DNA of 64,000 bases from Hydrogenovibrio thermophilus (GTDB lineage: Bacteria; Pseudomonadota; Gammaproteobacteria; Thiomicrospirales; Thiomicrospiraceae): positions 682,001 through 746,000 of the forward strand of contig NZ_CP035033.1 in assembly GCF_004028275.1 (NCBI RefSeq), given 5' to 3'. The notes beneath the pieces were generated by a model that was not told the DNA's origin, did no database searches, and saw only the letters and a program-made list of their open reading frames with translations. Made by a program: the position numbers and the translations under genes. Below are positions 1 to 9,405 of the stretch, in pieces (positions within the stretch are counted from its first letter, which is position 1; each line of letters begins with the position of its first letter).

Positions 1-129
1 CCGAGCGTATTGGCCGAGATTTCAGATTTCTGTTTTCAAGTGGATTCGGACGAGACCGCTCGGATACAGGAAGCGCACAGCTTCATCAGCCATCTTCTCT
101 GCGAAGGGCTGGATGAAGAGTTTGGATAG
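1..129 (+). CDS. SIS-domain phosphosugar isomerase, C-terminal end only (GmhA-like)
   Basis: The window opens inside a gene. An open frame from base 1 to the TAG at 127-129 gives 42 residues ending in ARIQEAH...LLCEGLDEEFG. The ARIQEAH and LLCE pattern is typical of the last helix of SIS-domain proteins of the GmhA/DiaA type (sedoheptulose-7-phosphate isomerase or the DnaA-binding homologue). The rest of the gene lies upstream, so GmhA and DiaA cannot be told apart. It is 57 bp upstream of glk on the same strand, so it could be the first gene of the glycogen operon or simply precede it. Confidence 0.6.
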   Translation, partial: PSVLAEISDFCFQVDSDETARIQEAHSFISHLLCEGLDEEFG

Positions 130-186
130 GAGGTTCATGCTTTTCCATTGAGCTTCCGGTACGTACGACTGTTTTGAGGGTGCTCA

Positions 187-1155
187 ATGTCTTATATCCT
201 AGCGGCCGATGTCGGCGCGACCAAAGTGTTGTTGCAGGCATCGGATACGACCAAGAATCTCGTGTTGGCCGAGAAACGCTACCTCAGTGCCGATTTCCCT
301 TCCTTGACGGCATTGATTGAAACCTTTCAATCCGAATTCGATTTGCCGGCCATCGATGCTGCTTGTCTGGGGTTACCCGGCCCCGTCAAAAGTCGTCGCG
401 CCGAGTTGACCAATTTACCTTGGACTGTGGATGCGGATGCCCTGGAAACCTTATGTGGCATCGATCGTGTCGATATTATCAATGATTTTTATGCAGCAGC
501 CCTCGGTGTGGACGATTTGCAGCCAGACGATTTGGTATGTTTGCAGGAAGGCCAATACGACATCACCGGTAATCGACTGGTGGTCGGTGCCGGTTCCGGT
601 TTGGGCGTGGCGCCGGTCAAGAATTGCAACGGCGCCTTTATCCCCCAGCCTTCCGAAGGCGGTCACGCCGACTTCGCCCCCGTCAATAATGAACAAGACG
701 ATATTCTGGCTTGGTTGCGCAAGAAATGGCCGCATGTTTCCTATGAGCGCTTACTGTCCGGCGAGGGCTTGGAAACCCTTTATTTCTTTTACAGCATCCA
801 AGCTCACGGCCACGGCAAGCGCGGCATTAATGCCGCCGAAATTCATCAAGCCGCGTTGGACGGTGAGCAGATCGCGGTACAGACGTTGGATACGTTTGTT
901 GAAATTTACGGCGCTTACATTGGTAATGCCGCACTGATTTGGGAGCCGCAGGCCGGTATTTTTGTGGCGGGCGGCATTGCACCTAAAATACAGGATTGGA
1001 TGACGCAACCTCGCTTTATCCACGCGTTTCTGAACAAAGGGCGCATGAAAAAGATCGTCGAAACCTTTCCGATTTATTTAGTGGTGAACGAGTCGGTGGG
1101 ATTGTTGGGTGCGATTCGGCATGCCCGAAGCTTGCTGAACGCCCATCCGGAATAA
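187..1155 (+). CDS. glk: Glucokinase
   Basis: Cytoplasmic enzyme phosphorylating glucose to glucose-6-phosphate with ATP. The 322-residue length matches bacterial Glk (about 320). Visible signatures are the N-terminal phosphate-binding loop AADVGATKVLLQ (residues 6-17), LGLPGPV near residue 60, NDFYAAALG near 100, GAGSGLG near 132 and EGGHADFAP near 156, the sugar-binding region of the Glk family. The ATG at 187 follows a GAGGG-type ribosome site about 6-10 bases upstream. It lies 50 bp before glgC in the same direction, so it probably feeds free glucose released by glucan breakdown (GH57 enzyme, MalQ, GlgP) back into the glucose-phosphate pool. Confidence 0.9.
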   Translation: MSYILAADVGATKVLLQASDTTKNLVLAEKRYLSADFPSLTALIETFQSEFDLPAIDAACLGLPGPVKSRRAELTNLPWTVDADALETLCGIDRVDIINDFYAAALGVDDLQPDDLVCLQEGQYDITGNRLVVGAGSGLGVAPVKNCNGAFIPQPSEGGHADFAPVNNEQDDILAWLRKKWPHVSYERLLSGEGLETLYFFYSIQAHGHGKRGINAAEIHQAALDGEQIAVQTLDTFVEIYGAYIGNAALIWEPQAGIFVAGGIAPKIQDWMTQPRFIHAFLNKGRMKKIVETFPIYLVVNESVGLLGAIRHARSLLNAHPE

Positions 1156-1205
1156 CTCGTCACAATCATTATTTCCAGTTGCACGAACCGAGAGGAGGTG
1201 ACCGC

Positions 1206-2474
1206 ATGAAGTACTATTGCGAAACGAAAACCGCAACGGACTTGACCCGTAAGACATTGGCGCTGGTGTTGGCCGGCGGGGAAGGAAGCCGATTGAAGGA
1301 ATTGACGAAATGGCGAGCCAAGCCGGCGGTTCCGTTCGGTGGCAAATACCGCATTGTCGATTTCGTGTTATCCAATTGTGTGAATTCCGGGATTCGCAAA
1401 ATCGGCGTCTTGACCCAATACAAGTCCCACTCGTTGATTCGTCATATCCAGCGAGCCTGGTCGTTTATGCGATACGAAGTCGGGGAGTTCGTCGAGTTGC
1501 TACCGGCTCAGCAACGGGTGGACAAAGGTTGGTATAAAGGTACAGCCGATGCCTTGTATCAAAATTTGGACATCTTGCGCCGCCATACCCCGGAGTATGT
1601 GCTGGTGTTGGGGGGCGACCATATTTATTCGATGGATTACAGCAAGATGCTGTATGAACATGCCGAGTCCGGTGCGGACGTCACCATCGGTTGCATCGAG
1701 GTGCCCAGAATGGAAGCGACCGGTTTCGGCGTCATGTCGGTTAATGAAAATCTGGAAATCACCAAATTTACCGAAAAGCCGGCCGACCCGGAACCCATGC
1801 CCGGTAAGCCGGATAAGGCGCTGGCTTCGATGGGGATTTATGTGTTTTCCACGGAGTTCTTGTTCGAAAAATTGATTGAAGACGCCGACAACATGACCTC
1901 ATCGCGGGATTTCGGCAAAGACATTATTCCGTCGGTGATTGCCGATTGGCATGTGCGTGCTTTTCCGTTTCAGGATGATGACGGCAGTCCTGTGTACTGG
2001 CGGGATGTGGGTACCATCGAGTCCTATTGGAAGGCGAGTATGGATTTGTGCTCGGTGACGCCCGAGTTGAATTTATACGACGATGATTGGCCGATCTGGA
2101 CGTATCAGGCCCAAATGCCACCGGCCAAATTCATCTTTGATGATGAAGGGCGTCGAGGTGAGGCCATCGACTCTTTGACCGCTGGCGGTTGCATTGTGTC
2201 GGGGGCGCGAATCAAACGTTCGGTGATTTCCAGTGGCGGGCGTATTCACAGTTACACCTTGATTAAGGACTCGGTCTTATTGCCACGCGTCGAAGTGCAG
2301 CGAAATTGCCGTATCCAAAATGCCGTCATCGACAAAGGATGCATTATTCCGGAAGGTACCATTATTGGTGAAAACTTGGAAGACGATAAAAGACGTTTTT
2401 ATGTTGAGGAATCTTCTGGTATTGTGTTAGTAACACCGGATATGCTTGGACAAAAACTGCATGTCACTCGTTAA
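1206..2474 (+). CDS. glgC: Glucose-1-phosphate adenylyltransferase (ADP-glucose pyrophosphorylase)
   Basis: Makes ADP-glucose from ATP and glucose-1-phosphate, the committed step of glycogen synthesis. The 422-residue protein shows the nucleotide-binding motif LAGGEGSRLKELT (about residues 20-32), KPAVPFGGKYRIVDF, GTADALYQNLDIL, LGGDHIYSMDY and a C-terminal left-handed beta-helix region (GGCIVSGARIKRSV, VIDKGCIIPEGT). The frame is open further upstream into glk, but ATG 1206 has a clear AGAGGAGG ribosome site and gives the usual GlgC length. Bacterial GlgC enzymes are usually allosterically controlled by glycolytic intermediates; which effector applies here cannot be read from sequence. It is followed 31 bp later by the GH57 gene. 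Confidence 0.96.
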   Translation: MKYYCETKTATDLTRKTLALVLAGGEGSRLKELTKWRAKPAVPFGGKYRIVDFVLSNCVNSGIRKIGVLTQYKSHSLIRHIQRAWSFMRYEVGEFVELLPAQQRVDKGWYKGTADALYQNLDILRRHTPEYVLVLGGDHIYSMDYSKMLYEHAESGADVTIGCIEVPRMEATGFGVMSVNENLEITKFTEKPADPEPMPGKPDKALASMGIYVFSTEFLFEKLIEDADNMTSSRDFGKDIIPSVIADWHVRAFPFQDDDGSPVYWRDVGTIESYWKASMDLCSVTPELNLYDDDWPIWTYQAQMPPAKFIFDDEGRRGEAIDSLTAGGCIVSGARIKRSVISSGGRIHSYTLIKDSVLLPRVEVQRNCRIQNAVIDKGCIIPEGTIIGENLEDDKRRFYVEESSGIVLVTPDMLGQKLHVTR

Positions 2475-2505
2475 AAACGTTCAATCAGCCTATTAGAATT
2501 CAGTT

Positions 2506-4233
2506 ATGGAACCGAAAAAAATCAAACTGGTGCTGTGCTGGCACATGCATCAACCGCATTATCGAGACGGGTTGAACGGCGAGTATCGTTTGCCGTGGGT
2601 GTATCTGCACGCCATTAAGGATTACACCGATATGGTGGCGCACCTTGAAAAATTGCCGGGTGCCAAGGTAGTGGTCAACTTCGCGCCGGTACTGCTTGAA
2701 CAACTTGACGATTACGCCAAGCAAATGCGCAGTTGGTTGCATTCCGGAACCCATGTTCAGGATGCACTGTTGAACTGGGTCTCGGGCGAAACCAAAGTAA
2801 CTCAGGACTTGAAACAGCGCTTTGAAATTGTCCAGGCCTGTCAGAAAGCCTTTGCGCCGACCATGATCGATACTTTCCCGGCGTTTCGGCGTTTGTTGGA
2901 TATGTCCAATTGCGATGAAGCGACGACGTTGGAAGATGCGATTTGTTTATCCTATTTCAACGAACAGTATTTCATCGATTTGTTGATGTGGTATCACCTG
3001 GCGTGGATGGGGCAAAGCTTGCGCCAAGACGATGAGCGGGTCGAGAACTTAATCGAAACCGGACAGAACGGCGTACACTTCACCCCGAAAGATCAGCGTG
3101 TGATGGTCGAAATCATGGCCGATGCGATTGAGGGGGTGATTCCGCGTTATCGACGCTTGATGGAAGCCGGACAAATCGAAATTTCCATGACGCCTTATGG
3201 TCACCCGATTGTGCCGTTGTTGATTGATTTTGACAGCATGAAAGACGCGCAACCGCATTCGCCGATGCCGGAATCCGAGTGTTACCCGGACGGTTACGAG
3301 CGGGCCAAATGGCACATGGAGCATGGTTTTAAAGTGTTTGAAGAACATTTCGGCGTGAAGCCGAAAGGCGTTTGGCTGTCGGAGGGCGCGGTCAGTGCCG
3401 CCGCCATCGGGTTGTTGGATTATTATGAAATCGATTGGACCGCGTCGGGCGAAGGTGTCTGGCGGCATTCTTGCGAAGCGTCCCATCTGGATCATCATGA
3501 TATTGCGTCGAAGCGGGCTTTGTATCAGCCGTTGCAGCATGCGACCCAGAATTGCGCGTTGTTTTTCCGCGACGATGGCCTGTCCGATTTGATTGGCTTT
3601 CAATATAAGGATTGGAACCCGCAGGACGCCGCCAATAATTTTGCCCATAACTTGCACAACATTGCCAATGCCTTGGGTGAAGATGTCGAAGATTACGTGG
3701 TCTCGGTCATTCTCGATGGTGAAAACGCTTGGGAATACTATCCGGACAACGCCTACCATTTCCTGTCGGCCTTGTACCAAACTCTGGTTGAGCATCCCCA
3801 GGTGGAAATGACGACCTTCTCCGAGGCGTTGGAAAGCGGGGTGCGCCCGCGGCACTTGCCGGTCTTGAAAGCCGGGAGCTGGGTCTATGGTTCTTTTTCG
3901 ACCTGGATCGGCGAACCGGATAAAAACGCCGGTTGGGATTTGCTGGTGGATGCCAAACTGACGTTTGATAAAGTGATGGCCTCCGGCAAGCTGTCGGAAG
4001 ACGAAGTCCGTCTGGCCACCGAGCAGCTTGCGATCTGTGAAGGTTCGGACTGGTTCTGGTGGTTTGGCGATTATAACCCGTCCGGAAGCGTTAAAGATTT
4101 CGATCAGCTGTTCCGGCGTCATTTGGAAAAGCTGTTCATTCTATTGGGTGAAAAACCGCCTGAACAACTCTCCATTCCGTTGTCTTACGGTGGTGGGGAT
4201 ATGGAAAACGCCGGCACCATGCGGCGTAATTAA
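2506..4233 (+). CDS. Glycoside hydrolase family 57 alpha-glucan enzyme
   Basis: A 575-residue GH57 protein, a family that holds alpha-amylases, 4-alpha-glucanotransferases and branching enzymes acting on alpha-1,4-glucans. The GH57 opening motif CWHMHQPHYRD lies at residues 11-21. WLSEGAVSAA near residue 290 carries the likely nucleophile Glu, and LDGENAWEYY near residue 403 carries the likely acid/base Asp. No signal peptide is visible, so it should act on cytoplasmic glucan. It sits between glgC and malQ with 31-32 bp gaps and is clearly part of the operon. Because glgB supplies a GH13 branching enzyme, an amylase or glucanotransferase role is more likely than branching, but specificity cannot be decided here. 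Confidence 0.87.
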   Translation: MEPKKIKLVLCWHMHQPHYRDGLNGEYRLPWVYLHAIKDYTDMVAHLEKLPGAKVVVNFAPVLLEQLDDYAKQMRSWLHSGTHVQDALLNWVSGETKVTQDLKQRFEIVQACQKAFAPTMIDTFPAFRRLLDMSNCDEATTLEDAICLSYFNEQYFIDLLMWYHLAWMGQSLRQDDERVENLIETGQNGVHFTPKDQRVMVEIMADAIEGVIPRYRRLMEAGQIEISMTPYGHPIVPLLIDFDSMKDAQPHSPMPESECYPDGYERAKWHMEHGFKVFEEHFGVKPKGVWLSEGAVSAAAIGLLDYYEIDWTASGEGVWRHSCEASHLDHHDIASKRALYQPLQHATQNCALFFRDDGLSDLIGFQYKDWNPQDAANNFAHNLHNIANALGEDVEDYVVSVILDGENAWEYYPDNAYHFLSALYQTLVEHPQVEMTTFSEALESGVRPRHLPVLKAGSWVYGSFSTWIGEPDKNAGWDLLVDAKLTFDKVMASGKLSEDEVRLATEQLAICEGSDWFWWFGDYNPSGSVKDFDQLFRRHLEKLFILLGEKPPEQLSIPLSYGGGDMENAGTMRRN

Positions 4234-4265
4234 ACCCGAAACGGGATTGGAAAGAGGTCTGGCCT

Positions 4266-5633
4266 ATGAGACAAAGACAAGCCGGCGTATTGTTGCATCC
4301 CACCTCCTTGCCGTCGGGTAAAATCGACGAGCAGGCCTGGCGGTTTTTGGATTGGATGGCGTCCGCCGGATTGACGGTTTGGCAGATGTTGCCGTTGACC
4401 GAACCGGTGCAAGGGTTGTCTCCGTATCAAAGTGTCTCGGCGTTCGCCATGAATCCCGCCTTGCTGCCGGAGAACTGGCAGGAGCAGGTTAATGAGACCG
4501 ATTACCTGACCTTTTTATCGGATGCGCCGCATTGGTTGGAAAATTACGCCTTGTTCATGGCATTGCGAAAGCATTTTAATCAGGCTTCTTGGGCGGATTG
4601 GCCGACAGCATACCGTAATCGCGGCAAGCAGGCGTTGACCGATTTTGCCTTGACGCACGCCGAGCAAATTGATGAGTTGAAGCGACAACAGTATGTGCTA
4701 CTGAAAAACTGGCATGCTCTGAAACAGGCCGCCAACGCCAAAGGCATCAAATTGTTCGGGGATATGCCGATTTTTGTGGCTTATGACAGTGCCGATGTGT
4801 GGGCCAACCCCCATTTGTTCAAGTTGGATGCCGATGGTCAACCGACGGTGGTCACCGGTGTCCCGCCCGATTATTTTTCCGAAACCGGACAGCGCTGGGG
4901 AAATCCGCATTACGATTGGCAGGCCATGCAACAGGACGGTTTTCAATGGTGGCTTCGCCGGGTGGAAGGTGCGCTGGAATTGTTCGACTTGATTCGCATC
5001 GACCATTTTCGTGGTTTGGAAGCCTGTTGGGAAATCGATGCCAGTGAAGAAACCGCCATTAACGGTCGCTGGGTGAAGGTGCCGGGTGATGCGTTTTTGA
5101 CGGCGTTGCAGGAAGAGTTTCCACGGTTACCACTGGTGGCGGAAGATTTGGGCATTATCACTCCGGAAGTGGTGGCGCTGAAAGAAAAGTTCGATTTACC
5201 GGGTATGTCTGTTTTGCAGTTCGGCTTTAACGGCCTGCCGGATAATCCCCATGCGCTGTCCGAACAGGTCGAGAATTCCGTGGTCTATACAGGTACGCAT
5301 GACAACGACACCACCTTAGGGTGGTGGGAATCTCTTGAAGGTGAGGAGTATCGACAATGGGTGCTGTCGCAATTACCGAACTCCGAACAGCCGATGCCCT
5401 GGCCGATGATTGAAGCGGCGATGGAGTCGGTGGCCTATCTGGCGATGATTCCGATGCAGGACTTTCTGGAACTGGATAACGACGATCGTATGAACACTCC
5501 GGGAACGGTTGAAGGGAACTGGTTATGGCGTTTGAAGCCTGACCAGTTGACCGAGCCTTTGGCTCAACAAGTGGCCGCCCAGGTACAGGCCAGCCGACGT
5601 AATGGTTCCGAACGCTCAGAAGAGAAAGAATGA
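4266..5633 (+). CDS. malQ: 4-alpha-glucanotransferase (amylomaltase), short form
   Basis: GH77 enzyme that transfers maltodextrin segments between alpha-1,4-glucans. Signatures are LHPTSLPS near the N terminus, GDMPIFVAYDSADVW near residue 165, IRIDHFRGLEACW near 242 (nucleophile Asp), VAEDLG near 291 (acid/base Glu) and YTGTHDNDTTLGWW near 345 (stabilising Asp). At 455 residues it is somewhat shorter than the common 490-510, but all catalytic blocks are present. The C terminus is a low-complexity RRNGSERSEEKE tail. Its stop is three bases before the glgB start, indicating translational coupling. With GlgP and Glk it would complete cytoplasmic glucan recycling. Confidence 0.93.
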   Translation: MRQRQAGVLLHPTSLPSGKIDEQAWRFLDWMASAGLTVWQMLPLTEPVQGLSPYQSVSAFAMNPALLPENWQEQVNETDYLTFLSDAPHWLENYALFMALRKHFNQASWADWPTAYRNRGKQALTDFALTHAEQIDELKRQQYVLLKNWHALKQAANAKGIKLFGDMPIFVAYDSADVWANPHLFKLDADGQPTVVTGVPPDYFSETGQRWGNPHYDWQAMQQDGFQWWLRRVEGALELFDLIRIDHFRGLEACWEIDASEETAINGRWVKVPGDAFLTALQEEFPRLPLVAEDLGIITPEVVALKEKFDLPGMSVLQFGFNGLPDNPHALSEQVENSVVYTGTHDNDTTLGWWESLEGEEYRQWVLSQLPNSEQPMPWPMIEAAMESVAYLAMIPMQDFLELDNDDRMNTPGTVEGNWLWRLKPDQLTEPLAQQVAAQVQASRRNGSERSEEKE

Positions 5634-5636
5634 TTT

Positions 5637-7817
5637 ATGACCCAGCAAACCGTATCACAAACTGATTTACAACGCTTAATCCAGGGAACGCATCATGACC
5701 CTTTCCAGGTTTTGGGCGTGCATCCGACGGGCCAGGCCTGGGAAATTCGCGAATGGTTGCCGACGGCGGAAAGTGCGAAAATCGACGGCGATATCGAACT
5801 GACGCGTATTGAGGGAACCGACTTATTTGTCGGGCGTTTGACGGTCGCACAAAAGAAAAAACTGCCGCCGCATTATACGGTGACTTGGGACGAAGCCGAC
5901 GGTTCGACGCATACCGCGGTATCGCCGTATACCTTTTGGCCGCAACTGGGCGAATTGGATTTGCACCTGTACGCTGAAGGGCGTCATTGGCAGCTCTATG
6001 ATTTGTTGGGCGCGCACGTGAAAGAAATCGACGGCATTGATGGGGTGCAGTTTTCGGTGTGGGCGCCGGCGGCCGAACGGGTGTCGGTGGTGGGGGACTT
6101 CAACGGTTGGAACGGTTTGCGTCACCCGATGCGCACCAATGGCACTTCCGGCGTGTGGGAGCTATTCATTCCCGGTTTGCAAGCCGGGGACATTTATAAA
6201 TTTGAGATTCGTAACCACCGAACCGGTCACTCACTGGTGAAAACCGATCCGTTTGCCAAGCAAATGGAATTACGCCCGAAAACCGGATCGGTGGTCTGTC
6301 AAACGACGTTTGAGTGGCAGGATCAAAGTTGGATGCAACAGCGTGAAGCCTATGATTGGCAACATGCGCCGGTCAATATTTATGAGGTCCACTTGGGTTC
6401 CTGGCAGCGTGACCACGACGGGCATTTCCTGAGTTACCGAGAGGTGGCGCACCGTCTGGTGGAATACGTGAAATGGATGGGGTATACCCATATCGAACTT
6501 TTGCCGGTCTCGGAACATCCGTTGGATGAATCTTGGGGGTATCAAACGTCCGGTTATTATGCGCCGACCAGCCGTTTCGGCTCGCCGGACGATTTCCGCT
6601 ATTTTGTCGATCACTGCCATCAAAACGGTATTGGTGTGTTTTTGGATTGGGTGCCGGCGCATTTCCCGAAAGACGAGTTTGCCTTGGCGCGTTTTGACGG
6701 CACCGCGCTATACGAACACGAAGACCCGAGAAAGGGCGAACACCGAGATTGGGGCACTTATATTTTCAATTTCGGTCGCAACGAGGTGCGAAACTTTTTG
6801 TTGGCGAATGCCTTATATTGGCTGAAGGAGTTTCACATCGACGGGCTGCGTGTCGATGCGGTGGCGTCGATGTTGTATCTGGACTATTCGCGTGAAGCCG
6901 GGGATTGGGTGGCGAATGAATACGGCGGCCGGGAAAACCTGGAAGCCATTGAGTTTCTGAAAACGCTGAATGCCGAAGTGCATTCGCAATGCCCAGGCAC
7001 GGTCATGATGGCGGAAGAATCGACGTCCTGGCCGATGGTATCGCGCCCCACCTGGATGGGCGGATTAGGCTTTTCCATGAAATGGAACATGGGCTGGATG
7101 AACGACACTCTGGACTTTTTCGAGAAAGACCCGGTGTACCGCCCTTACCACCATAATCAATTGACGTTCAGCCAAATGTACGCTTATTCGGAAAATTTCA
7201 TTCTGCCGTTATCGCATGATGAAGTGGTGCATATGAAGCATGCCTTGGTCAGTAAAATGCCGGGTGACAATTGGCAGAAAATGGCCAATATGCGTTTGCT
7301 GATGGCATACCAATCCTTGAACCCGGGCAAGAAATTATTGTTTATGGGGTCGGAGTTCGCGCAATGGCAGGAGTGGAGCGAAAGCCGTGGGCTGGACTGG
7401 TATTTGTGTGAACAGAGTGCCAACCGCGGCGTACAGCTGCTGGTACGGGATTTGAACCATCTGTATCGGGCGTCGTCGGCCTTGCATGCGCGGGATTTCG
7501 AGTCCGAAGGGTTTCAGTGGATTGATTGCCATGATTACGAACAGTCGGTACTGAGTTTCATGCGAATTTCCGATACGGAAAAATTGATCTGTGTGTTCAA
7601 CTTCACGCCGGTGCCGAGACACGATTATCGTATCGGTTTGCCGGAAGCCGGGGCTTATGAAGAAGTCGTCAACACCGATGCGGAGGTGTACGGTGGCAGT
7701 AATCTCGGCAATGGAGGCCTGTTGCACAGTGATGACCAGGCCTGGATGAATTTGCCTTATTCAACGTCGTTGGTGTTACCGCCTTTGGGGGCGGTGGTGT
7801 TGAAACGACAATCCTAA
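5637..7817 (+). CDS. glgB: 1,4-alpha-glucan branching enzyme
   Basis: GH13 enzyme introducing alpha-1,6 branches into glycogen. The 726-residue length matches the long GlgB type with an extra N-terminal domain (about residues 1-110), followed by a CBM48-like domain ([20 protein letters not shown] near 140) and the catalytic barrel. Catalytic residues are visible: Asp in [11 protein letters not shown] near 404, Glu in VMMAEEST near 459 and Asp in [10 protein letters not shown] near 526. ATG 5637 starts three bases after the malQ stop. Two copies of the CCAGGCCTGG repeat lie in this gene (5732, 7736), each read as Gln-Ala-Trp. glgA follows after 22 bp. Confidence 0.96.
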   Translation: MTQQTVSQTDLQRLIQGTHHDPFQVLGVHPTGQAWEIREWLPTAESAKIDGDIELTRIEGTDLFVGRLTVAQKKKLPPHYTVTWDEADGSTHTAVSPYTFWPQLGELDLHLYAEGRHWQLYDLLGAHVKEIDGIDGVQFSVWAPAAERVSVVGDFNGWNGLRHPMRTNGTSGVWELFIPGLQAGDIYKFEIRNHRTGHSLVKTDPFAKQMELRPKTGSVVCQTTFEWQDQSWMQQREAYDWQHAPVNIYEVHLGSWQRDHDGHFLSYREVAHRLVEYVKWMGYTHIELLPVSEHPLDESWGYQTSGYYAPTSRFGSPDDFRYFVDHCHQNGIGVFLDWVPAHFPKDEFALARFDGTALYEHEDPRKGEHRDWGTYIFNFGRNEVRNFLLANALYWLKEFHIDGLRVDAVASMLYLDYSREAGDWVANEYGGRENLEAIEFLKTLNAEVHSQCPGTVMMAEESTSWPMVSRPTWMGGLGFSMKWNMGWMNDTLDFFEKDPVYRPYHHNQLTFSQMYAYSENFILPLSHDEVVHMKHALVSKMPGDNWQKMANMRLLMAYQSLNPGKKLLFMGSEFAQWQEWSESRGLDWYLCEQSANRGVQLLVRDLNHLYRASSALHARDFESEGFQWIDCHDYEQSVLSFMRISDTEKLICVFNFTPVPRHDYRIGLPEAGAYEEVVNTDAEVYGGSNLGNGGLLHSDDQAWMNLPYSTSLVLPPLGAVVLKRQS
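5732..5741. repeat. CCAGGCCTGG palindrome, copy 1 (in glgB)
   Basis: Exact copy of the window-wide 10-bp palindrome. It is read in frame as CAG GCC TGG (Gln-Ala-Trp) in the N-terminal domain of GlgB. Confidence 0.9.
7736..7745. repeat. CCAGGCCTGG palindrome, copy 2 (in glgB)
   Basis: Exact copy near the 3' end of glgB, again in the Gln-Ala-Trp reading frame (DQAWM). Confidence 0.9.
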
Positions 7818-7839
7818 TGTTTGGAGAGATACGACATCC

Positions 7840-9306
7840 ATGAAAATTTTGTTTGCGACTTCCGAGGCGCATCCTCTGATTAAAACCGGCGGCTTGGCGG
7901 ATGTGTCCGGTAGCTTGCCGGATGCTTACCGTCATCTGAAACAGCAGGTGCGAATGATTATGCCGGCTTACGGCGATGTCTGGGAAAAGGTGTCCCATAT
8001 TTCGCAAATCGCCGATTTTATGGTGCCGGCGTGCGGTCGTGAATTGCATGTGCGTATCTTGAAGGCCAAAGCGGAAGGCATTGACGTCCCGATTTGGTTG
8101 GTGGATATTCCCGAATTGTTCCATCGCCCGGGGAATCCATATCTGGCGTTGGATGGTCGGGATTGGTGGGATAACGGCGAACGTTTCGGCGTGTTTTCCA
8201 AAGCGGTGGTGGAAGTCGCCATGAATCGGGTCGGGTTGGGCTGGAAGCCGGATATGGTTCAAGCCAACGATTGGCAAACCGGTTTGGTACCGGCGTTGCT
8301 GACGCAGGAGGCGGATCGTCCGAAAACCTTGTTCACCATCCACAATATGGCTTATGCCGGTCTGTTTCCCAAGAGTTTGTTCGAAGGGTTGAAGCTGCCG
8401 TGGGAGTGGTGGTCTGCGGATAAGGGCATTGAATTTTACGGCAATATGTCGATGTTGAAATCCGGCATTCAAATGGCGGATTGGGTCACGACGGTCAGTC
8501 CGTCCTATGCCAAGGAAATCACGTATCAGGAATACGCTTACGGTTTGGAAGGTGTTTTGATGCGACGTGAGGCGGAAGGTCGCTTGGTCGGTATTTTGAA
8601 CGGTATCGATGGCAAGGTTTGGAATCCGCAGACGGACCCGTTTATTGCCAAGCATTATTCGTCTGAAAAAGGCCGGGTGTCGGCGAAAAAACATAACAAG
8701 AAAGCCATGCTGGATTTTTGGGATATGCCGGAAAGCGTCTTGGAGTCGGACGATCCGGTCATCGGTCTGGTGGGGCGTTTGGTGCCGCAGAAAGGGATCG
8801 ATATTGTATTGGAAATCCTGCCGGAATTGATTGAACAAACCTCGGCGCGTTTTGTATTGGTGGGCACTGGAGACAATCATTACGAATACCTGTTGAATGA
8901 AATGGCGCATCGTTATCCCGAACGGGTGCTGGTGTATATCGGGTATTCGGAGTCTTTGGCGCACAAGGTCGAGGCCGGTGCCGACCTGTTTTTGATGCCG
9001 TCGCGTTTTGAACCCTGTGGCCTGAACCAGATGTACAGTTTGATTTACGGTACGCCGCCAATCGTGCATTCCACCGGTGGGTTGGCCGATACGGTGGTGA
9101 ATGCCACCCAGGAAAACATCGCTGCGGGCACGGCGACCGGTTTCGTCTTTTACGACCCGAGCCGTCATGCATTGAAATCGACTATTTTGCATGCTTTGTA
9201 TCTGTATGGAAAGAAACGGACCTGGCAAAAATTGCAAAAAACCGGGATGCGTAAGGATTTCAGCTGGGATCGCAGTGCCAAGCAATACTTGGCGCTGTTT
9301 AAATAA
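7840..9306 (+). CDS. glgA: Glycogen synthase (ADP-glucose type)
   Basis: GT5 glycosyltransferase adding glucose from ADP-glucose to growing alpha-1,4-glucan. The 488-residue length is standard. The N-terminal ADP-glucose motif KTGGLADVSGSLP (from residue 15) and the C-terminal GT-B domain (GLVGRLVPQKGID, SRFEPCGLNQMY, TPPIVHSTGGLADTV) are clear. ATG 7840 follows a TTGGAGAG ribosome site. It is fifth of the six glg/mal genes running from glgC to glgP and is followed by a 99-bp gap before glgP. A long open antisense frame of over 500 codons covers the gene but looks like a codon-bias shadow. Confidence 0.96.
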   Translation: MKILFATSEAHPLIKTGGLADVSGSLPDAYRHLKQQVRMIMPAYGDVWEKVSHISQIADFMVPACGRELHVRILKAKAEGIDVPIWLVDIPELFHRPGNPYLALDGRDWWDNGERFGVFSKAVVEVAMNRVGLGWKPDMVQANDWQTGLVPALLTQEADRPKTLFTIHNMAYAGLFPKSLFEGLKLPWEWWSADKGIEFYGNMSMLKSGIQMADWVTTVSPSYAKEITYQEYAYGLEGVLMRREAEGRLVGILNGIDGKVWNPQTDPFIAKHYSSEKGRVSAKKHNKKAMLDFWDMPESVLESDDPVIGLVGRLVPQKGIDIVLEILPELIEQTSARFVLVGTGDNHYEYLLNEMAHRYPERVLVYIGYSESLAHKVEAGADLFLMPSRFEPCGLNQMYSLIYGTPPIVHSTGGLADTVVNATQENIAAGTATGFVFYDPSRHALKSTILHALYLYGKKRTWQKLQKTGMRKDFSWDRSAKQYLALFK

Positions 9307-9405
9307 GCGTAGAAAGTGTATTTTGAATCAACGTTCGATAACGTAAATAAACCGTTTTGGGGCAGCGTCGCCTGATTGAAATTTTCAAATTTTGGAGTGG
9401 TGGTT

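Noticed and set aside
996-1205. Upstream extension of glgC into glk
   Set aside because: The frame is open, but the residues do not resemble GlgC and ATG 1206 has a strong ribosome site.
3049-4122. 357-codon open frame antisense to the GH57 gene
   Set aside because: Same shadow pattern; no motif and no ribosome site.
7669-9285. 538-codon open frame antisense to glgA
   Set aside because: It lies opposite a clear glgA and part of glgB, has no recognisable domain and is rich in His, Arg and Gln as expected for the reverse of GC-biased codons. Treated as a shadow.
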